A stretch of DNA of 64,000 nt from VXPQ01 sp965232485 (GTDB lineage Bacteria > Bacteroidota > Rhodothermia > Rhodothermales > VXPQ01). Every line of letters starts with the position of its first letter. Positions within the stretch are counted from its first letter, which is position 1. The DNA is taken from the NCBI GenBank assembly GCA_965232485.1, contig OZ246975.1, forward strand, positions 2,046,001-2,110,000, in the 5' to 3' direction. A model generated the notes under the pieces. That model did no database searches. It saw only the letters and a list, made by a program, of their open reading frames with translations, and was not told the origin of the DNA. Below, one piece after another: positions 35,176 through 43,721 of this stretch. The position numbers were made by a program, and so were the translations under genes.

Positions 35176-36633
35176 ATGCCTGAACAGGAACTATATCCTC
35201 CGCCCATGCCGGACGCCCCCCCGCAGGAAATGCCGGACCGACATGCCGGCGGGCGCGTGCCGCCGCAAGCTGTCGACGTCGAGCAGGCCGTACTGGGAGC
35301 GATTCTTCTGGAGCAAGACGCGCTGTCGAAAAGCCTTGAGATTCTTTCCGAAAACAGTTTTTACGACGGGCGACATCGGAAAATATTCGCCGCGTTCTCG
35401 GAACTCTTCCGGAAAGGCGTTCCCGTCGATTTAATCACCTTGACGGACGAACTGCGGCGGCGCAAGGAACTCGACAAGGTGGGCGGCGCAAATTATCTGA
35501 ACGAAATCTCGGCGCATATGGGCGCCGCCGCGAATGTCGAATACCATGCCCGCATCATCGCCGAGAAGCACCTGCTTCGGAAACTGATCGAAACGACGAC
35601 GCAACTCACCCGGGACGCATACGAGCCTGGGGCGGACACGTTCGAATTGCTCGACAAGGCCGAAACAGACATTTTCAAAATTTCGAATGAGGAGATACGG
35701 CGGCCCGCGGAGAAGGTCTCGGACGTAATAAAAACCGCGATAGAACACCTTGAGGCCATTGATGGGCGAGAAGGGGGGATAACTGGCGTGCCCAGCGGCT
35801 TTTCGAGCCTGGACCAATTAACCAGCGGCTGGCAACGATCCGACCTGATCATCATCGCTGCCCGTCCGTCCATGGGCAAAACCGCGTTTGCCTTGGCCTG
35901 CGCCCGCAATGCGGCCTTGCACAAGAATTATCCGGCGGGCGTGGCCATTTTCTCGCTTGAGATGGGCGCGGAGCAGCTGGCCCTGCGCTTGTTGACGTCG
36001 GAAGCGCGGGTCAATTCCCAGAACGCTCGCACGGGGCAAATGAAGTACGAAGATTGGTCGAAAATATCTCATGCCGCCGGAATACTGGCCCAAGCCCCCA
36101 TTTTCATCGACGATACGCCGGGGCTGTCTGCTCTGGAGCTCCGCGCCAAGTGCCGCCGCCTGAAATCCGAACACGACATAGGGCTGGTGATCGTAGACTA
36201 CCTGCAACTGATGCATGTGGGCGATACGAAGCAACGCTACGCGAACCGGGAGCAGGAAATTTCGCAGATCAGCCGGTCCATGAAGGCGATGGCCAAGGAG
36301 ATGGACGTGCCCGTTATCGCGCTGTCCCAGCTGAGCCGGGCCGTGGAAGCCCGGAGCGACAAGCGGCCTCAACTTTCGGATTTGCGCGAAAGCGGAGCCA
36401 TCGAACAGGACGCGGATGTGGTGTGTTTTATTTATCGTCCCGAGGAATACGACATTACGACGGACAGAAATGAGAACTCCACGGAGGGCATGGCCGAAAT
36501 CATTGTCGGGAAACAGCGCAACGGACCAACCGGTTCGAGGGACCTGGCCTTCGTCAAGAAATATGCGCGCTTCGCAAACCTGGCGACGCATTATCAGGAC
36601 CCCCCGGAAGGAAATGGGGCCAATGTCTTCTAA
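35176..36633 (+). CDS. dnaB: Replicative DNA helicase DnaB
   Basis: Hexameric helicase that unwinds DNA at the replication fork. I start at the ATG at 35176 (MPEQELYPPPMPD); a TTG five codons upstream is also in frame. The 485-residue product has a Pro-rich lead, the N-terminal domain (PPQAVDVEQAVLGAILLEQ), Walker A AARPSMGKTAFALACA, Walker B region IGLVIVDYLQLM, and the conserved SQLSRAVEARSDKRPQLSDL. No intein is present. It follows the uracil-DNA glycosylase by 31 bases. Confidence 0.97.
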   Translation: MPEQELYPPPMPDAPPQEMPDRHAGGRVPPQAVDVEQAVLGAILLEQDALSKSLEILSENSFYDGRHRKIFAAFSELFRKGVPVDLITLTDELRRRKELDKVGGANYLNEISAHMGAAANVEYHARIIAEKHLLRKLIETTTQLTRDAYEPGADTFELLDKAETDIFKISNEEIRRPAEKVSDVIKTAIEHLEAIDGREGGITGVPSGFSSLDQLTSGWQRSDLIIIAARPSMGKTAFALACARNAALHKNYPAGVAIFSLEMGAEQLALRLLTSEARVNSQNARTGQMKYEDWSKISHAAGILAQAPIFIDDTPGLSALELRAKCRRLKSEHDIGLVIVDYLQLMHVGDTKQRYANREQEISQISRSMKAMAKEMDVPVIALSQLSRAVEARSDKRPQLSDLRESGAIEQDADVVCFIYRPEEYDITTDRNENSTEGMAEIIVGKQRNGPTGSRDLAFVKKYARFANLATHYQDPPEGNGANVF

Positions 36634-36712
36634 CGCCGCCTGCGCACAAGGACGGGAAGCCGGCGCCTGAGGAATACGCTTGTTTCATGTGGGCGAAGAG
36701 GCGCTGCGAAAC

Positions 36713-36733
36713 GGTTTCGATCAGCGCATCCCT
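36713..36733 (-). repeat. Truncated dispersed repeat at the 3' end of the SMP-30 lipoprotein gene
   Basis: On the minus strand it reads AGGGATGCGCTGATCGAAACC, matching the left end of the dispersed repeat and the scrap AAGATACTCTGATCGAAACC at 10498-10517. It touches the stop codon of the neighbouring gene. The rest of the 36634-36732 spacer holds nothing recognisable. Confidence 0.55.
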
Positions 36734-37776
36734 CAGAAGCCCAGCCCCCGTGCATGGAGGCGAATGCGGGCAAGGAACATGTCTGACGTAAGATACAGCG
36801 TCGACCCATCGTCGCCGAAGGCGCAGTTGGCGATCCGCTCTCCTGTGGAAATGACGCCAAGGTGTTCCCCTTCGGGCGTCAACGCCAGTACGCCGCCCGG
36901 TCCCGTAGCAAACAAATTCCCCTCCGTATCGACCGCCATGCCGTCAAAGGCGCCCACCGCCCCGTCGGCGACCAGGGCGCTGCCGTCGAAAAAGACGCGG
37001 CTGTTGGCGAGCGTTCCGTCGTCCTGCACATCGTAGGCGCGAATAACCGGATCGTCCCCCCCGGAATTTGCGACATACAGGGTTTTTTCATCTGGCGAAA
37101 ACGCGATCCCGTTCGGAAAAGGCAGTTCGTCCGTAAGCAAGGACGCCGCGCCGCTCGCATCGACGCGGTATACGCCATTAAAAGGAATCTCCTTGTCCGG
37201 GCTGTCGTTGAGACCCGCCAGTCCGTAGGGCGGATCGGTGAAATACAAATCCCCGCTGGAATGAAAAACGAGATCGTTGGGGCTATTGAGGCGCTTGTCT
37301 TCGTAAGCGTCGACAATGGTCTCGCGCGTGAAATTCGCGGCGTCGAGGCGGGCGACTTGCCGGTTGCCATGATCGCACATCACCAGTTGGCCTGCCGCGT
37401 CCAGCGCGAGGCCGTTCGTGCCCAACTCGGCTCCCGGCGGATCGCTTCCCGCATAGCCCGCAGGCCGAAGCCAGGGCGACAGGCCGCTTTTTTCGTCCCA
37501 CCGGTAGATGGTGTTCGCCGGAATGTCGGAGAAAAGAAGATAGCCCCCTTCGTCGGGAACCCAGACCGGGCCTTCCGACCACTCGAACCCCTCGGCCAGT
37601 TTTTCAATGACGGCGTCCTCGGGGACCAGCGCGTCCATCCGATCGTCCAGGCGGATCACCGTCCCGACAGATTCGGGGGCGGGACGGACGTAGATTTCCT
37701 CCTCTTCATGGGAAACGCAGCCCGCCATGGCGGCAAGCGCAAAAAAAAGGACAGGAATGCGAAGCGAGGCGAACAT
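36733..37776 (-). CDS. SMP-30/gluconolactonase-like beta-propeller lipoprotein
   Basis: I start at the ATG at 37776, because MFASLRIPVLFFALAAMAGC is a lipoprotein signal with lipobox AMAGC; the frame upstream runs through tRNA-adjacent sequence. The 347-residue protein then shows the SMP-30 pattern: KLAEGFEWSEGPVWVPDEGG, LLFSDIPANTIYRW, GLALDAAGQLVMCDHGNRQV, LNSPNDLVFHSSGDLYFTDP and FAPDEKTLYVANS-like repeats of a six-bladed propeller. The conserved metal-ligand context (SEGPVW Glu, SPNDL Asn) is kept. Likely a gluconolactonase or related sugar-lactone hydrolase facing the periplasm; substrate unknown. It is downstream of the tRNA-Pro/Arg/Cys cluster. Confidence 0.87.
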   Translation of the reverse strand: MFASLRIPVLFFALAAMAGCVSHEEEEIYVRPAPESVGTVIRLDDRMDALVPEDAVIEKLAEGFEWSEGPVWVPDEGGYLLFSDIPANTIYRWDEKSGLSPWLRPAGYAGSDPPGAELGTNGLALDAAGQLVMCDHGNRQVARLDAANFTRETIVDAYEDKRLNSPNDLVFHSSGDLYFTDPPYGLAGLNDSPDKEIPFNGVYRVDASGAASLLTDELPFPNGIAFSPDEKTLYVANSGGDDPVIRAYDVQDDGTLANSRVFFDGSALVADGAVGAFDGMAVDTEGNLFATGPGGVLALTPEGEHLGVISTGERIANCAFGDDGSTLYLTSDMFLARIRLHARGLGF

Positions 37777-37830
37777 GGCTTTCTCTGGAAAACAAGCGGA
37801 CGACAGGCGCGGGATTGCCTGTGCTCTGTG

Positions 37831-37901
37831 AGGTGACGGGCGGACTCGAACCGCCGTACAAGGTTTTGCAGACCTTTGCCTAACCACTCGGCCACGTCAC
37901 C
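37831..37901 (-). tRNA. tRNA-Cys (anticodon GCA)
   Basis: On the minus strand, acceptor GGTGACG pairs with CGTCACC, the anticodon stem is AAGGT/ACCTT with loop CTGCAAA, and the T arm is GGCGGTTCGAGTCCGCC. The discriminator is T. Its 5' edge is partly duplicated: GTCACCCGAT occurs twice in tandem at 37897-37916 on the plus strand. Confidence 0.96.
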
Positions 37902-37997
37902 CGATGTCACCCGATGGTCATACCCTACGATTCCGGCAGGGTTCTTGATCCCGGCGAAAGAGCCGCCCCGCCCGCTCGCCGTTACGGGCGCCCGCAG

Positions 37998-38071
37998 CGC
38001 GCCCGGCAGGACTCGAACCTGCAACCTGCGGATTAGAAGTCCGCCGCTCTGTCCGGTTGAGCTACGGGCGC
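37998..38071 (-). tRNA. tRNA-Arg (anticodon TCT)
   Basis: On the minus strand, acceptor GCGCCCG pairs with CGGGCGC, the anticodon stem is GCGGA/TCCGC with loop CTTCTAA, and the T arm is GCAGGTTCGAGTCCTGC. The discriminator is G and CCA is not encoded. Confidence 0.96.
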
Positions 38072-38149
38072 AAGGAACGAGTGCGGGGCATGGCGACAAA
38101 CTGCCGCCGGCGTCTTTCCCGTCCACGCCATGGCCGGAATCGGCATGTG

Positions 38150-38223
38150 TCGAGGCGGCCGGATTTGAACCGACGACCCTCTGCTCCCAAAGCAGATGCG
38201 CTACCGGACTGCGCCACGCCTCG
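38150..38223 (-). tRNA. tRNA-Pro (anticodon TGG)
   Basis: On the minus strand, acceptor CGAGGCG pairs with CGCCTCG, the anticodon stem is TCTGC/GCAGA with loop TTTGGGA, and the T arm is GTCGGTTCAAATCCGGC. The discriminator is A. First of the Pro-Arg-Cys series, 86 bases downstream of the DUF4295 gene. Confidence 0.96.
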
Positions 38224-38309
38224 ATGTTGCGAACAAGGGCGCATCCTGCGACGCGTCTTTGCAGCGGGCGGAGCGAACGCGCCATCCGCGCCGCAGAAGT
38301 TCGCCGCGG

Positions 38310-38486
38310 TCAGTTCGCCTTTTTCGCCGCGGTCAGGGCGTCCTGAACCGCCTCAGCGGACACCATGCGGGCCCGAAAACTGTAATGACCGTTCGTCTTC
38401 TTTTCGGCGGCGACGATTTTGGCCATCTGTTTGGCGGGGCCGCGCGTCTTGCGCACCTTGTCGCCGAATGTCTGTGCTTTCGCCAT
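38310..38486 (-). CDS. DUF4295 family small basic protein
   Basis: A 58-residue basic protein starting MAKAQTFGDKVRKTRGPAKQ and containing NGHYSFRARMVSAEAVQDAL, which fits the DUF4295 pattern (Lys-rich start, then a short YxF-x-ExxV-like segment). This family is typical of the Bacteroidota lineage and is nearly always encoded directly after rpmB and rpmG, exactly as here (50 bases after rpmG). A ribosome-associated role is likely but unproven. The stop lies within a short duplication (TTCGCCGCGGTCAG at 38300 and 38323). Confidence 0.82.
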   Translation of the reverse strand: MAKAQTFGDKVRKTRGPAKQMAKIVAAEKKTNGHYSFRARMVSAEAVQDALTAAKKAN

Positions 38487-38536
38487 GGCGATCTAACGAC
38501 GTTTTTACGGAACCGCGCGCCAGGGCCCGCCGCTCC

Positions 38537-38707
38537 TTATTTGATTTCTCTGTGCAATGTGTGCTTGCGCAACTTCGGATTGTACTTCTTGAGCTCCAGA
38601 CGCTGATCCGTATTGCGCCGATTCTTCGTCGTGGAGTACCGCGACGCGCCGGGAGCTTCCGTGCACTGAAGCGTCACCTGAATCCGAACTCCTTTCGCTT
38701 TGGCCAT
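38537..38707 (-). CDS. rpmG: 50S ribosomal protein L33
   Basis: A 56-residue L33 starting MAKAKGVRIQVTLQCTEAPG and containing YSTTKNRRNTDQRLELKKYN and PKLRKHTLHREIK. It has a single cysteine, so it is the non-zinc (C-minus) form, in contrast to the zinc-ribbon L32 at 21.8 kb. It lies 67 bases after rpmB. Confidence 0.95.
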   Translation of the reverse strand: MAKAKGVRIQVTLQCTEAPGASRYSTTKNRRNTDQRLELKKYNPKLRKHTLHREIK

Positions 38708-38774
38708 GATTTTACTCTGGATTACGGGTTCCGGCGCGCGCCTTGCCCGGGCGCCATGGACATGCCGCGAGCCA

Positions 38775-39011
38775 TCAGATGCGTACGCCTTGCCGGCGCG
38801 CTTCTCGAAGCACGGCCTGAACGCCTTTTTTATTAATCGTTTTCAGCGTCTTCGCGGACACCTTCAGGGTAACGTAGCGATCTTCTTCCGGAATGTAAAA
38901 CCGCTTCTTCTGAAGATTAAGAAGAAAACGACGCTTCACCTTGTTGTGAGCGTGGGAAACGTGGTTGCCCGTCCGGGGACCGCGTCCCGTGACGTCGTCT
39001 TTTCGCGCCAT
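38775..39011 (-). CDS. rpmB: 50S ribosomal protein L28
   Basis: A 78-residue L28 beginning MARKDDVTGRGPRTGNHVSH, with the family pattern GxxxxxGNxVSHAxxKxKRRFxxNLQ and the terminal KTLKTINKKGVQAVLREARR. It heads the rpmB-rpmG-DUF4295 set. The 207-base spacer upstream (39012-39218) presumably carries the promoter; I found only weak -35/-10 candidates there. Confidence 0.97.
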   Translation of the reverse strand: MARKDDVTGRGPRTGNHVSHAHNKVKRRFLLNLQKKRFYIPEEDRYVTLKVSAKTLKTINKKGVQAVLREARRQGVRI

Positions 39012-39218
39012 GTCTCAAGCCCCAAAGGGCGCTGTACCGGGTGTGTCGATGTTTCCTGCGCGTTTCCGCACGATACGGACTCGCAAGCAATGGCCTATAG
39101 CGTAGTCGCACAAGATACGGCGCAGGAAACCGCTTCGCAAGAATTTTTCCGCGAAAAACCGGACGCTCATTTCTCGTTTAGCTAAAAGGATACGTGATCG
39201 GACGGAAATTGTTTCCTT

Positions 39219-40004
39219 TCAAGCGTCCGGAGCAGGCGCATCGAAAAACGAAAGCAGCGTGTCGCCCCGAAGTCCTGTGCGCAGCGTTTCAAGAGGAATC
39301 ACTTCGTCCGGGGGGATATTGCCAAGATTCGCGTTGGCGCCGAATTTCCGAATGAACCAGACCTGTTGCGCCTTACGGGGAGCCTCGAAAACCAGTTGCC
39401 GGGCGTCGATGCGGCGAACGATTTCGTCCATAACAGACGACCGTACCTGGCCGGAAGCATCGAAAACGCCCGCCGCCCCGCTCTCCCGCGCTTCGCAAAT
39501 AACCTTCCAGCTGCCCGCGCCCAGTTCATCCCGTATCATCCGAACCCATGTGTCCGGCGCAAGGGAGACGGACTGATCTTTCGAGCCGACCTCGCTCAAT
39601 ACGCGGAAATCTTCCGCAAAGGAACGAATATGGGCGAGCTTTTCTTCGTGCGGGAGCGAAATGGTCCCGTCGGAAATCTCGACATATTCAACGCGCAGGG
39701 AACGAAGCAAGGCGCGGTACTCGGCGAGCCGCCCGCGCAAGCAAAACGCTTCGAAGAGGGTGCCGCCAAAACAAACCGGCACCTGGGCCGCCCGGTACGC
39801 CGCCAATTTCTCCTCGAGGCGCGGCGTGACCACAGCCGTGCCCCATCCCAGCTTGACGCCGTCCACATAGTCGGCGCTTGTTTGCAGCAGGTCTTCCGCC
39901 TGCCGAACAGAGAGCCCCTTGTCCAGAACAAGGGTCAGACCTGAATCGCGCGGGCGGGCGGGACGGGCGGGCAAGTCGTCAAATCCAAAGCGGTCGTGCG
40001 GCAT
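39219..40004 (-). CDS. Phosphosulfolactate synthase (ComA) family protein
   Basis: ComA adds sulfite to phosphoenolpyruvate to make phosphosulfolactate, an entry to coenzyme M in methanogens and to sulfonates in some bacteria. The ~261-residue product has the family pattern: GLTLVLDKGLSVRQAEDLL, YVDGVKLGWGTAVVT, VPVCFGGTLFEAF, VEYVEISDGTISLP, SEVGSKD, and IRKFGANANLGNIPPDEVI with the expected lysine and asparagine residues. I start at ATG 40004; a TTG at 40031 is also in frame and neither has a clear ribosome-binding site. No other sulfonate genes are nearby. In this lineage sulfonolipid or sulfolactate synthesis is a plausible role (inference). Confidence 0.88.
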   Translation of the reverse strand: MPHDRFGFDDLPARPARPRDSGLTLVLDKGLSVRQAEDLLQTSADYVDGVKLGWGTAVVTPRLEEKLAAYRAAQVPVCFGGTLFEAFCLRGRLAEYRALLRSLRVEYVEISDGTISLPHEEKLAHIRSFAEDFRVLSEVGSKDQSVSLAPDTWVRMIRDELGAGSWKVICEARESGAAGVFDASGQVRSSVMDEIVRRIDARQLVFEAPRKAQQVWFIRKFGANANLGNIPPDEVIPLETLRTGLRGDTLLSFFDAPAPDA

Positions 40005-40122
40005 GGCGGGCGAAAAAAGTTGCGCAGGCAAGAATTATGAATCGGCGGCGCGGCCAGCGCCCCGGCAGCCCAAACTACGACGGGCAAACGTATTACGGGA
40101 TACGTTGATCAAAACTGCTTCG

Positions 40123-41388
40123 CTATGCCTCTGGATTCACTGCTTTCGCCGGTTCGATCGCGGCGGCGCGCGCCGCGGGGTACAGCCCCGCCGCCGCGCA
40201 AAGCCCGATGGCGGCGGCGCTTACCGTCAGCAGGTCCGTACTCTCAATGAAGACCGGATATGCATCAATCAGGAACGACTCTGCGCCGGCCAGCGGAACC
40301 AGGCCGAACTGCTGCTGCAACAGGGCCAGTCCCAATCCGATCGCCAGGCCGGCCGCTGTGCCGGTCACGCCTACGAGGACGCCTTCAAGTAAAAAGATGC
40401 GGCGGATGTCCCGGCGCGAAACGCCCATCGCCCGCAATGCGCCTATATCGCGGCGTTTTTCGATAACAATCATGGTTAGCGAACCGACGATATTACACGA
40501 GGCCACCAGGATGATCAGGCCCAGCACGAAAGTCGCCGCCCATTTTTCGAGCCGCATGACATCGTAGAGCGATTTGCGCAAATCGTACCAGGTGATCGCT
40601 TCAAGCGATGCGGGGAGACGCGCCGTCAGCATGTGCTTCACGACGTCGGCCCGCTCTATATCGGTAAGCCGGAGCTCGACGCCGGTTACGGAGTCTCCCG
40701 TGCGAAACAGGCGCTGGGCCTCCTTCGTTTCGATGAAAACATGGCTTTCGTCATAAATATCCTCCATTTCGAAGAGGCCGCGCACGTCGAACAGGGTTGG
40801 GGGCGAAGCGGCAAACCCTGAAAAACCAGTCGCCATGTCCTCGATATCCGACGCCGAAAGAAGCAGAACCCGACCCGCCGGCGTATTCGAGGACGGCAGA
40901 AAAGCCAGTCGGGAGGCCAGCGAAACGCCCGCCGCAAGGCCAGGCCGCCCGTTCCGTCGGGCCAGATCGAAAGCGCCGTCGCTCGTCCGACCCGGTACGC
41001 GACTCACGCCAGCGTAGACCTGCGGCTCCACGCCCCGGACCACAACTACTTTGTTCACCTCGGCGCCTTGTTCCGGCAACAGAAGGGCTTTCCCCTCGAC
41101 ATAGGCCGAGGCAGATTCGACGCCCGGCAACGCAAGCGCCACCGCCGCCAGCGAATCGGGGTTAGCGACCCCGGCCCTTCCCTCGCCAACGATACGGACA
41201 TGCGGATCAAGCGAAACCAGCAAATCGCGTACGATATAATAGAATCCGTTCATCACGGAAAGCACTACCACAAGCGACGCGACCCCGAGCGCGACGCCCG
41301 CAACGGAGATGCCGGTAATGAACGAAATAAGGGAGACCTGCCGGCGACCTGCAAGGTAGCGCCGGGCGATCAGCAAGCGAAAGTCCAC
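40123..41388 (-). CDS. ABC transporter permease of the LolC/LolE (FtsX-like) type
   Basis: A 421-residue inner-membrane protein with the LolC/E layout: an N-terminal membrane helix (SLISFITGISVAGVALGVAS) after the basic FRLLIARRYLAGRR, a large periplasmic domain (~60-275), then three helices forming the FtsX domain (FVLGLIILVASCNIVGSLTM and IEKRRDIGALRAMGVSRRDI). LolC/E extract lipoproteins from the inner membrane with LolD; no ATPase gene is adjacent. A putative lipoprotein gene lies 12 bases upstream. The exact substrate cannot be told from the sequence, and a MacB-like role is less likely given the start motif. Confidence 0.85.
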   Translation of the reverse strand: MDFRLLIARRYLAGRRQVSLISFITGISVAGVALGVASLVVVLSVMNGFYYIVRDLLVSLDPHVRIVGEGRAGVANPDSLAAVALALPGVESASAYVEGKALLLPEQGAEVNKVVVVRGVEPQVYAGVSRVPGRTSDGAFDLARRNGRPGLAAGVSLASRLAFLPSSNTPAGRVLLLSASDIEDMATGFSGFAASPPTLFDVRGLFEMEDIYDESHVFIETKEAQRLFRTGDSVTGVELRLTDIERADVVKHMLTARLPASLEAITWYDLRKSLYDVMRLEKWAATFVLGLIILVASCNIVGSLTMIVIEKRRDIGALRAMGVSRRDIRRIFLLEGVLVGVTGTAAGLAIGLGLALLQQQFGLVPLAGAESFLIDAYPVFIESTDLLTVSAAAIGLCAAAGLYPAARAAAIEPAKAVNPEA

Positions 41389-41400
41389 CCGGTTAGCCGG

Positions 41401-42279
41401 TTACAATAGAGAATGCGGATCGGCGAAGGCGCCTTCCGGCACATCCGCGGGCATATCCACGCGATCCGTAAACAAGACAAACCCGTCGCCGGGTTTCTGC
41501 TCCGAAACGACGAGCGCGCCCGAAGGCGTCTCGAAGGTCTTGTGGCTGGACCAGGCGATCGGTTGAGGCAGATGGTCCGGGGCGTGATGCTGCAAGCGGT
41601 ACGCCCATTGCCGGATTCGTCCGGTTTCCTTGTCCGCATAGACCCAATACTGGTCTCCCGGCGTCAGGCCTACGTCTCCAAACGAAAGATGCAGAACGTC
41701 TACGTCGGCGGAGGAAGAATCTGGCAGGTAGTTTCTGTGCACGCCCTCGTCGAACAACTTCGCCGGCATGAGCAGCCAATACGTATCGTTGATGAAGCTG
41801 CGGTAGGCATTTTCGAGCAGGGCGGCTTCTTCCCCGGCGTCCACCCGTTCGCCGAAAAGCCAGACGCTTCCCTCGGCGGGAGCATGCGTATTGAACAGCG
41901 CCACATACAGCGTATCGCCGCCGCGCGGCATTTCCAGTCGATAATCGCCTGTCATGCGGTCCCACAAATGCCGCCCGCGCACGGTGCGCTCCGGCGGCGC
42001 GGCGGACGAATCGTCGGGCGACGCAGAAGACCCGATGGCGAAATCGAATCGCAGGTAGCGCAGATCCGCCCAGGCCTCAGGTCCGCCGTACGCCTCGAAA
42101 ACCTTCATGGCCACGCTGTCGGCGCGGGTTTCCATGGGAGGCAGGGCATGGGACGAACCCTCCATGGATGGTTCGCCGCAACCGGCCAGGACGCCGACCA
42201 GCGCGATAGCGAAAAAGAGATTGCTTGTTGCAAAACGGGACGGGAAGCAACGGGCGCGCGATTTCATGATCGATGTCAT
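41401..42279 (-). CDS. Conserved hypothetical lipoprotein (DUF6503-like)
   Basis: A 292-residue protein with a lipoprotein signal (FFAIALVGVLAGC, lipobox VLAGC). The mature part starts near KVFEAYGGPEAWADLRYLRF and shows alternating beta strands with segments such as RHLWDRMTGDYRLEMP, WVYADKETGRIRQWAYRLQH and the terminal FVLFTDRVDMPADVPEGAF. This resembles DUF6503-type proteins and the LolA/LolB-like outer-membrane lipoprotein fold, but I make no functional claim. It lies 12 bases upstream of the LolC/E-type permease and is probably co-transcribed. Confidence 0.7.
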   Translation of the reverse strand: MTSIMKSRARCFPSRFATSNLFFAIALVGVLAGCGEPSMEGSSHALPPMETRADSVAMKVFEAYGGPEAWADLRYLRFDFAIGSSASPDDSSAAPPERTVRGRHLWDRMTGDYRLEMPRGGDTLYVALFNTHAPAEGSVWLFGERVDAGEEAALLENAYRSFINDTYWLLMPAKLFDEGVHRNYLPDSSSADVDVLHLSFGDVGLTPGDQYWVYADKETGRIRQWAYRLQHHAPDHLPQPIAWSSHKTFETPSGALVVSEQKPGDGFVLFTDRVDMPADVPEGAFADPHSLL

Positions 42280-42444
42280 GGTCGAATCACATGGATGCGA
42301 AAAACGGTTTGCACGGCGAAAATCTCAACGGCAGAAAGAGGCGCGTCACAGCCGCCATGCTCCGGATGCGCCGTGTTTTCCGCCGGTTTCAACGATGCAA
42401 GCATGATGGGCCGTACGCAGGAACGCGACGCGCTGAGCGAAGCG

Positions 42445-42463
42445 GCTTTGATCAGCGTATCCT
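42445..42463 (-). repeat. Truncated dispersed repeat between ychF and the lipoprotein gene
   Basis: On the minus strand AGGATACGCTGATCAAAGC, matching the left end of the dispersed repeat. The rest of the 42280-42513 spacer shows no gene. Confidence 0.55.
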
Positions 42464-42513
42464 AAAATAAGGACTCGCCGAACAATGCGCGGGAAGAAAA
42501 CATATAGGGCGGG

Positions 42514-43608
42514 CTACACATTGAACCGGAACAGAATCACGTCGCCGTCCGCCACCACATAGTCCTTTCCTTCGGCGCGCATGACGCCGGCTTCCCGGGC
42601 CGCCGCTTCCGAACCGCACCGGATGAATTCCTCATACCGGATCGTTTCCGCCCGAATGAATCCCCGCTCGAAGTCCGAATGAATAACGCCCGCCGCCGCG
42701 GGCGCGCGCGCGCCCTGCTCAACCGTCCAGGCCCGCGTTTCCTTCGGCCCGGTCGTAAAAAACGTAATGAGATTCAGCAGGGCGTACCCGGCCGCCGTAA
42801 AGCGGTCCATCCCCGGAGCCTCAAGACCCAGCTCCCGGAGCCAATCAACCCGTTCCTCGGCGGGCAGCGCAGCCAACTGCGCCTCAATGTCGGCGCAAAC
42901 GACCACGCAGGAAAAACCCTCCAGCGCGGCAATCCGGCGCACGACTTCGGCGCGCGGTCCCCCGTCGGGCAGGTCGGCCTCCGCCACATTGGCTACGTAA
43001 AGCACCGGTTTCGCCGACAAAAGAAACAGGGACGCGAGGCGGGCTTCTTCGCCGGGCTGCGCGGGAAAGGCGCGCGCCGGCTTGCCTTCCCCCACATGGG
43101 CGCACACCTGTTCGACGAAGGCAAGTTCTTCCCGCAGCGCACGATCTCCGCCTTTGGCCTGCTTCGCCATTTTCTCGATGCGGCGATCAAGAGATTCCAG
43201 GTCCTTCAGCAACAATTCCGTGTCTACGGTTTCTATGTCGCGGGCCGGATCTACCGAGCCGGAGACATGCGTCACGTCGGGGTCCTCAAAGCAGCGCGTC
43301 ACATGCACTATCGCGTCCACTTCCCGAATGTGCGACAAAAACCTGTTGCCGAGCCCCTCGCCTTTCGAAGCGCCTTCGACCAATCCGGCGATATCCACAT
43401 ATTCGACTGTCGCGGGCGTTGCCTTCGCGGAGCCGGACAACGCCGCCAGACGATAAAGCCGTTCGTCGGGAACGGGAGCCATGCCCACGTTCGGCTCGAT
43501 CGTGCAGAAAGGATAATTTTCCGAACGCGCCCCGGCGCCGCTCAGCACATTGAAGAGCGACGATTTGCCCACATTGGGGAGGCCCGCGATGCCGCAGCGT
43601 AAAGCCAT
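42514..43608 (-). CDS. ychF: Ribosome-binding ATPase YchF (OBG-like)
   Basis: P-loop protein of the OBG family that prefers ATP. The 364-residue product has G1 GIAGLPNVGKSSLFNVLSGA, DIAGLVEGASKGEGLGNRFL (G3), the altered G4 NVAE (in LYVANVAEADL) that explains ATP preference, and the C-terminal TGS domain with TFFTTGPKETRAWTVEQG and DYVVADGDVILFRFNV. It follows nusB with a 113-base spacer occupied by a dispersed repeat. Confidence 0.97.
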   Translation of the reverse strand: MALRCGIAGLPNVGKSSLFNVLSGAGARSENYPFCTIEPNVGMAPVPDERLYRLAALSGSAKATPATVEYVDIAGLVEGASKGEGLGNRFLSHIREVDAIVHVTRCFEDPDVTHVSGSVDPARDIETVDTELLLKDLESLDRRIEKMAKQAKGGDRALREELAFVEQVCAHVGEGKPARAFPAQPGEEARLASLFLLSAKPVLYVANVAEADLPDGGPRAEVVRRIAALEGFSCVVVCADIEAQLAALPAEERVDWLRELGLEAPGMDRFTAAGYALLNLITFFTTGPKETRAWTVEQGARAPAAAGVIHSDFERGFIRAETIRYEEFIRCGSEAAAREAGVMRAEGKDYVVADGDVILFRFNV

Positions 43609-43617
43609 GCGTTTTTA

Positions 43618-43720
43618 GGGATACTCTGGTTAAGTCCGCAAAGATTCAGAGGCTGAAAGGGGCGCGCCGGCAAGGAATGACGAAGCAATGCAGGCGGCGG
43701 ACCCCGTATAATGAGCCTCC
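43618..43720 (+). repeat. Dispersed intergenic repeat, copy E (nearly full length)
   Basis: Runs from GGGATACTCTGGTTAAGTCC through GCAAAGATTCAGAGGCTGAA and GGCAAGGAATGACGAAGCAA to CCCCGTATAATGAG. It fills almost all of the gap between the nusB stop and the ychF start. Confidence 0.87.
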
Positions 43721-43721
43721 T

